DNA of 64,000 nt, taken from positions 121,001 to 185,000 of the forward strand of contig CAJHNH020000501.1 in the NCBI GenBank assembly GCA_905116865.2, in the 5' to 3' direction. The stretch comes from Candidula unifasciata. Its lineage: Eukaryota > Mollusca > Gastropoda > Stylommatophora > Geomitridae. Positions 58,831-64,000 of the stretch are shown here, piece after piece. Position numbers and translations under genes: made by a program. Numbering within the stretch: position 1 is the first letter of the stretch; every line of letters starts with the position of its first letter. The notes under the pieces were generated by a model, which was not told the origin of the DNA, did no database searches, and saw only the letters and a program-made list of their open reading frames with translations.

Positions 58831-60060
58831 AGAGACTGTTACAAAGAGTCACAACAGACGGGTTTCATTTGATTACAGCTCAAGGACAAGCGACACGGCA
58901 ATCACGGTGTCTGTTTATAATATGCACAATAAATATGAGTCCTAAAAAATAAATATAAAAAACAGCCAACAATATTTTTAGTAACAAGGAAAAAAAAAAG
59001 GTGTGAATATCTATACTGATGAACAACACATTCAAAATCTGAATTGTCAAATGTTTATGGGAGGAGACAATCAAATACAGAGGTTTTGTGAGACTGAGAA
59101 TGACAAAATGGTTTTCGAAAAAAAAAGTGCAATGTTCCGACCAAATTAAACTAGATAACACTTTAAAAAAAAAAAAAAAACTGTACAGCAACAGTTGAAA
59201 GTATATGAGCAAGATGAGTACAGCGATACACGTAGAAGAGTGATATCAACAGAAGGAGGTAAAAAAAAAACAATTACAATAGGATAACAGATTTTGAGTA
59301 CTGCAGATCTATTGCGGACAATAGTTAATATGGGAAAAAAAGACCTGACTGCTTAGATGAAAAAAAAAAAACATATTAAAATCGAAAATTATGCATTTGG
59401 ACCGCTAACATAGATATGCAGAAACGTTGTCATGCAACGCTGTCTTCTTGCAAAACCCGATACTAGGGAGAGATAGTATTATCTGCTCCAGGCGCGACAC
59501 CCGACAAAGATACCAAACATGGACAGAGACAACAGTGGCCAGTACAAATAGGAAGAAACATTTTTACATAACATTATGAATAAAAATACGTCATCCAAAC
59601 ACTACTTTATAATAATATTTCGCACTATGCAACCTGACAGATGGTATATAATTGAATTTAAAAAAAAAATTTCAGTGAAAGCAGCAACATCAGTAAACAT
59701 ATACGAAGCTAAACCTAATATCACAACTAGTTAATTATACAGTCACTAATTTCATTATTGGCACGATGTCCGTTTAAATTACACGCGTGTCTATGGGGAA
59801 AAAAAACCAACACATTCTAATTTGCCTCGCTACAGTAATGATGAGTCGAAAATAGTCTATTAATGTTTTGCTAACGCAATATGAAGTCGGTCCGTCGTAT
59901 AATAGATTAAAGGACTATCGAATGTTGTGGAGCGAAGTCGATTATCTACATTAGAAACAGGCGATACTCTATGATTTCGTTGTCTAGTGTCTGATAAAAG
60001 ACACCTTGCATAATTTCTCATTAATATGATAATGTAGGGGCGACTGGTTGCAGCAGTTGC
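58831..60060. other. AT-rich intron, no recognised feature
   Basis: Many poly-A runs; no exon or repeat family recognised. Confidence 0.4.
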
Positions 60061-60064
60061 CTCA

Positions 60065-60988
<924 letters not shown>

Positions 60989-61206
60989 GGGTATCCTTTA
61001 CAGGACGTTGCAGAACCAACCCCAACAGTCGCTGGCTGTTGTGTGGTTTTTCTAGGCAAATTTACGTCCAGTAGTTTGCCATTGTTTACTGGGCGGTCGG
61101 CTTTCTTGATACCACTGTCAAAACCAACGAAAAGCGCAAGGCTGGAATCGAACCCGGCATCCCTGCATTACGAAGCATTCGCATCGACATAGCCACAGAG
61201 CCGACA
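60989..61206 (-). repeat. tRNA-derived SINE family S1, copy
   Basis: gtatcctttacaggacgttg, ctggctgttgtgtggttttt, gctttcttgataccactgtc, ggaatcgaacccggcatccc (B box complement), gcatcgacatagccacagag (A box complement). Nearly full length. Confidence 0.8.
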
Positions 61207-61384
61207 TACAGACTTATTCAATGTAGTAAACGTGATGTTTGAGGAAAACCGGCAGTCTTCTATCAAAGTCTAAAACATTTCTGATTCCATAGCAAGAGAG
61301 CGCCCCCCCCCCCAGCCCCTTTTTTCCCCTTCTTCCCTTGAGGGTAGAAGTGAAAGACGATGATGATAATGATAATGATGATGA

Positions 61385-61640
61385 CAGTCATATTTGGTTT
61401 AGTGGCTAGAATCTTGTGTGACGGCTTAAAGCACTGGGTTCGAGTCGATACCGAAGATGATTTGTGAATAACTTACTTTGACCAAATGGTCGAACCAACC
61501 TCAGATAGGTACTAGGGATAGGTCCAGAGAACTAAAGGCAGCCAGTACGACCATACATCTACTGAGTGCTGTTTCCTCTATAAAATGTGGCTCTTGCAAT
61601 GTGTGTCCCATGTACCACTTATGTCAGAAAGGCCCTTTTT
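61385..61640 (+). repeat. SINE-like repeat
   Basis: tttagtggctagaatcttgt (A box) and cactgggttcgagtcgatac (B box), then gggataggtccagagaacta and actaaaggcagccagtacga, a diverged relative of family S3. Confidence 0.5.
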
Positions 61641-61699
61641 TGAAACTCTAACCTTCTCTGTCTGAGTTGCAGGGTCCTAATTTTGGGACAGGAAGGAAA

Positions 61700-62010
61700 A
61701 GTAGCCCCCCCCCCCCCAATACAAAGCATGCCGTAAAAGTCTACTAATTAAGCCCCCCCCCCAATCAAGCATGCCGTAAAAGTCTACTACCTAAGCCCCC
61801 CCAGGCCCCGAAACCCCCCATAATCAAGCATGCCGTAAAAGTCTACTAATTAAGTGTGCTTCCTTTGAAGTCGGAGTGCATCTGATTGAGAGACAAGGAA
61901 CCAACAGTCTGCATACAAATAAACCAGTTTTTTAAACAGATATGCACGCAAATCTCTGAAAAGTCTGGACCTGGTCTGACCTGAGCAAACGAAACCGAAC
62001 ATAAAGAAGA
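61700..62010 (+). repeat. Family S2 copy with a triplicated 5' segment
   Basis: The block aagcatgccgtaaaagtcta occurs three times (61727, 61770, 61826), separated by poly-C runs, before the normal continuation gtcggagtgcatctgattga and aaggaaccaacagtctgcat. Confidence 0.65.
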
Positions 62011-62049
62011 AGTAGTCTGCAGAAAAGTAAATATCACACACACACTAAC

Positions 62050-62090
<41 letters not shown>

Positions 62091-62092
62091 TA
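62050..62092. repeat. (TA)n(CA)n microsatellite
   Basis: Short compound dinucleotide tract. Confidence 0.9.
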
Positions 62093-62647
62093 TATGTCTA
62101 AAGAGCATTATGTTTAAGCAACTAAAAAGATAATAAAAAACTATGTGAATATCGATACCGGATAAGCACATAATATATATAAATAAGCACAGGTTGTATG
62201 AACGTAAATTAGCGATTCATTAATATGACAACATAATATTCGTGAAGTGATCTTCTCCGAATTAAGTGACCGTGAAACATAACTCGACAGCTCAAGCACA
62301 TTAATTAATAAATTAATAGTTATTGATTCTGGGGGACAGACACCCCTAAACGTTGCATGTTGGCAGACACATTTTACAATAAAGAAATACAGAACAGTAA
62401 GGTTTAAAAAAAAACCGAAAAAAAAACAAAGGAAAAAAAAAAAAAATCCGCGTTGTCGTGGCAGAGAGACGGAGCACGGCACGAGTCGATTTGTTATAGA
62501 TGATACGGTGTTACATGTGCTAATCAATACATCTGGCTTCACTCATGTTTTGCTAGTTCTGTCATGTAAGATATTCCAGTATTGTTATAACTCTGTCACC
62601 GGTAATCTCTTTGAGGAAACAACTAATTATACTCAACATTACTATGT
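62093..62647. other. No recognised feature
   Basis: AT-rich intron with poly-A runs near 62405-62445. Confidence 0.4.
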
Positions 62648-62905
62648 TGGGAGCTGCCGTGATGAAGCGGCTAGGCGCTCCAGATCTGACAGAGCCAAGG
62701 TTTTTTTTTTTTTTTTTTTTTTTTTCAAAAATTACTTTGGTTTCCATGTCTACCCAGCCATAAAAGTGAATACTAAGTTCAGTCACGGAAGTAAAGGCGG
62801 CCGGTGATGCCGACCACATCACTCATCGAATGCCGATTGGTTTATATAAAAAAAAAGATTTAGCCCCTTATGTCCGATACGCCTGAGGGGGTGTGAAAAG
62901 ACCCT
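62648..62905 (+). repeat. tRNA-derived SINE family S3, copy 4
   Basis: Head ggagctgccgtgatgaagcg + gctaggcgctc, then the body after a B-box deletion: agccaagg, a poly-T run, agtaaaggcggccggtgatg and ccccttatgtccgatacgcc. Confidence 0.65.
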
Positions 62906-62920
62906 ATCACTATAACATTA

Positions 62921-63440
62921 GTCTGTGTTAATGCAGTAAGTGAAGGAACAGGTAGTTTGTGTTAAAGCAGTAAGTGAATTAACAGGTAGTTTGTGTTAAT
63001 GCAGTAAGTGATAGAATAGGTAGTCTGTGTTAATGCAGTAAGTGAAGGAACAGGTAGTCTGTGTTAATGCAGTAAGTGAAGGAACAGGTAGTTTGTGTTA
63101 ATGCACTAAGTGAAGGAACAGGTAGTTTGTGTTAATGCAGTAAGTGATAGAATAGGTAGTCTGTGTTAATGCAGTAAGTGATAGAATAGGTAGTCTGTAT
63201 TAATGCAGTAAGTGAAGGAACAGGTAGTCTGTGTTATTGCGGTAAATGATAGAATAGGTAGTCTGTGTTAATTCAATAAGTGATAGAATAGGTAGTCTGT
63301 GTTCTTGCGGTAAATGATACAATAGGTAGTCTGTGTTCTTGTGGTAAATGATAGAATAGGTAGTCTGTGTTCTTGCGGTAAATGATAGAATAGGTAGTCT
63401 GTGTTCTTGCAGTAAATGAAAGAATAGGTAGTCTGTTTTA
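62921..63440. repeat. 34-bp minisatellite, about 15 copies
   Basis: Unit gtctgtgttaatgcagtaag + tgaaggaacaggta. Variants: tgatagaatagg, tcttgcggtaaatg. Left units carry 'gaaggaacagg', right units 'gatagaatagg' and 'cttgcgg', so the array is graded. Confidence 0.93.
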
Positions 63441-63461
63441 ATTCACGTATGCATGCAGCTT

Positions 63462-63550
63462 ATCTACCACCGGCTGAAATATTAGACGGTCCCGTGACTT
63501 GTGAATTTCCCGTGTTTGGGGTAGGTTATTAATAAAGCACCAAAAAGAGG
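63462..63550 (+). repeat. Dispersed repeat R2, copy 3
   Basis: attagacggtcccgtgactt and gaatttcccgtgtttggggt, as at 17085 and 46050. Confidence 0.55.
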
Positions 63551-63569
63551 AGCTGATTTTCGGTTTTAA

Positions 63570-63784
<215 letters not shown>

Positions 63785-63798
63785 TAATGAACACTTAC

Positions 63799-64000
63799 TC
63801 CAAACTCTTTGCAGGCAATCCCGGGCTACCACCATTGAATGTTTGACATCATCACTGAGAGGCGGCAGAGGCGACGAGGACGCTGGTAGAGGGAACTGCG
63901 GTTGGCACGATCCAGGCGTTCCCAGAGGTGGGAACAAACGCAGCTGGTCCATGAGCCTGTGGTGATAGGTTGACATGTGAGATGGTGTCAAATGATAGGC
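63799..64000 (-). CDS. eyg: Eyegone-like Pax protein, N-terminal exon (cut by window edge)
   Basis: 67 open codons run from the right edge to a GTAAGT donor in phase 1: TYHHRLMDQLRLFPPLG, a Pro/Ser-rich stretch (PLPASSSPLPPLSDD), then VARDCLQRVW. The donor phase fits the acceptor at 55655 and yields VWSRLYDP leading straight into the RED subdomain. This is where a canonical Pax would carry the PAI subdomain, which is absent. The start codon was not identified: a Met lies at codon 9 and another at codon 17, and a weak acceptor (caccacag) near codon 15 could shorten the exon. An (ACAG)n microsatellite begins 15 bp past the donor. Confidence 0.7.

Overview
This is animal nuclear DNA. It has spliced exons with GT/AG boundaries and compatible phases, non-LTR retrotransposon (LINE) remnants, tRNA-derived SINEs and several long minisatellite arrays; there are no bacterial operons. 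The gene content (an eyegone-type Pax gene, a UBAC1 orthologue, a ciliary/sperm PG-rich-repeat gene) and the repeat style fit a protostome, most likely a lophotrochozoan such as a mollusc. The species cannot be fixed from the sequence.

Three host genes are supported. (1) A UBAC1 (KPC2) orthologue on the minus strand: exon 1 at 10206-10322, exon 2 at 6725-6887, exon 3 at 1283-1449, with phases matching at both junctions. The UBA-domain part must lie left of the window. (2) A sperm-tail PG-rich (SHIPPO/STPG-type) gene on the plus strand, with five exons between 19837 and about 30025. Its third visible intron holds a ~3.9 kb array of CACACTACT-type and CTCCACCACTAC-type repeats. One junction is out of phase, so an exon is missing or hidden. 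(3) An eyegone-like Pax gene on the minus strand, entering from the right edge: 63799-64000 (N-terminal exon), 55500-55654 (start of the RED half of the paired domain, with an apparent 1-nt deletion), 51875-52234 (rest of RED plus linker), and 44115-44621 (second part of the homeodomain and C-terminus). The exon for the first ~46 homeodomain residues was not found.

The rest is repeats. LINE remnants belong to at least three or four lineages: RTE-like RTs (1612-4110 with a nested second element, 11945-13229, 20200-21160, 46662-47703), an RNase H-bearing I-like family (100-640, 10594-10860, 15320-15662, 31440-33030, 43120-43395, 54085-54412), many short LINE 3' ends with (ATG)n tails, and a probable Penelope-like fragment (41520-41752). 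At least three SINE families recur. A foldback MITE family has two copies (11419-11840, 45245-45598), and a different foldback lies at 47757-48163. Minisatellites have units of 63 bp (4366-5890), 53 bp (18411-19072), 9/12 bp (24416-28340), 43 bp (33873-35992), 35 bp (37421-41500), 32 bp (49224-50102) and 34 bp (62921-63440). Microsatellites include a compound tetranucleotide block (54413-55080) that starts exactly at the 3' end of a LINE fragment.

The three genes are not functionally linked: ubiquitin ligase adaptor, axonemal/sperm structural protein and developmental transcription factor. UBAC1 and the PG-rich gene are divergent. The PG-rich gene and the Pax gene converge on the satellite-rich 30-44 kb interval. 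All long open frames inside the arrays are repeat artefacts.
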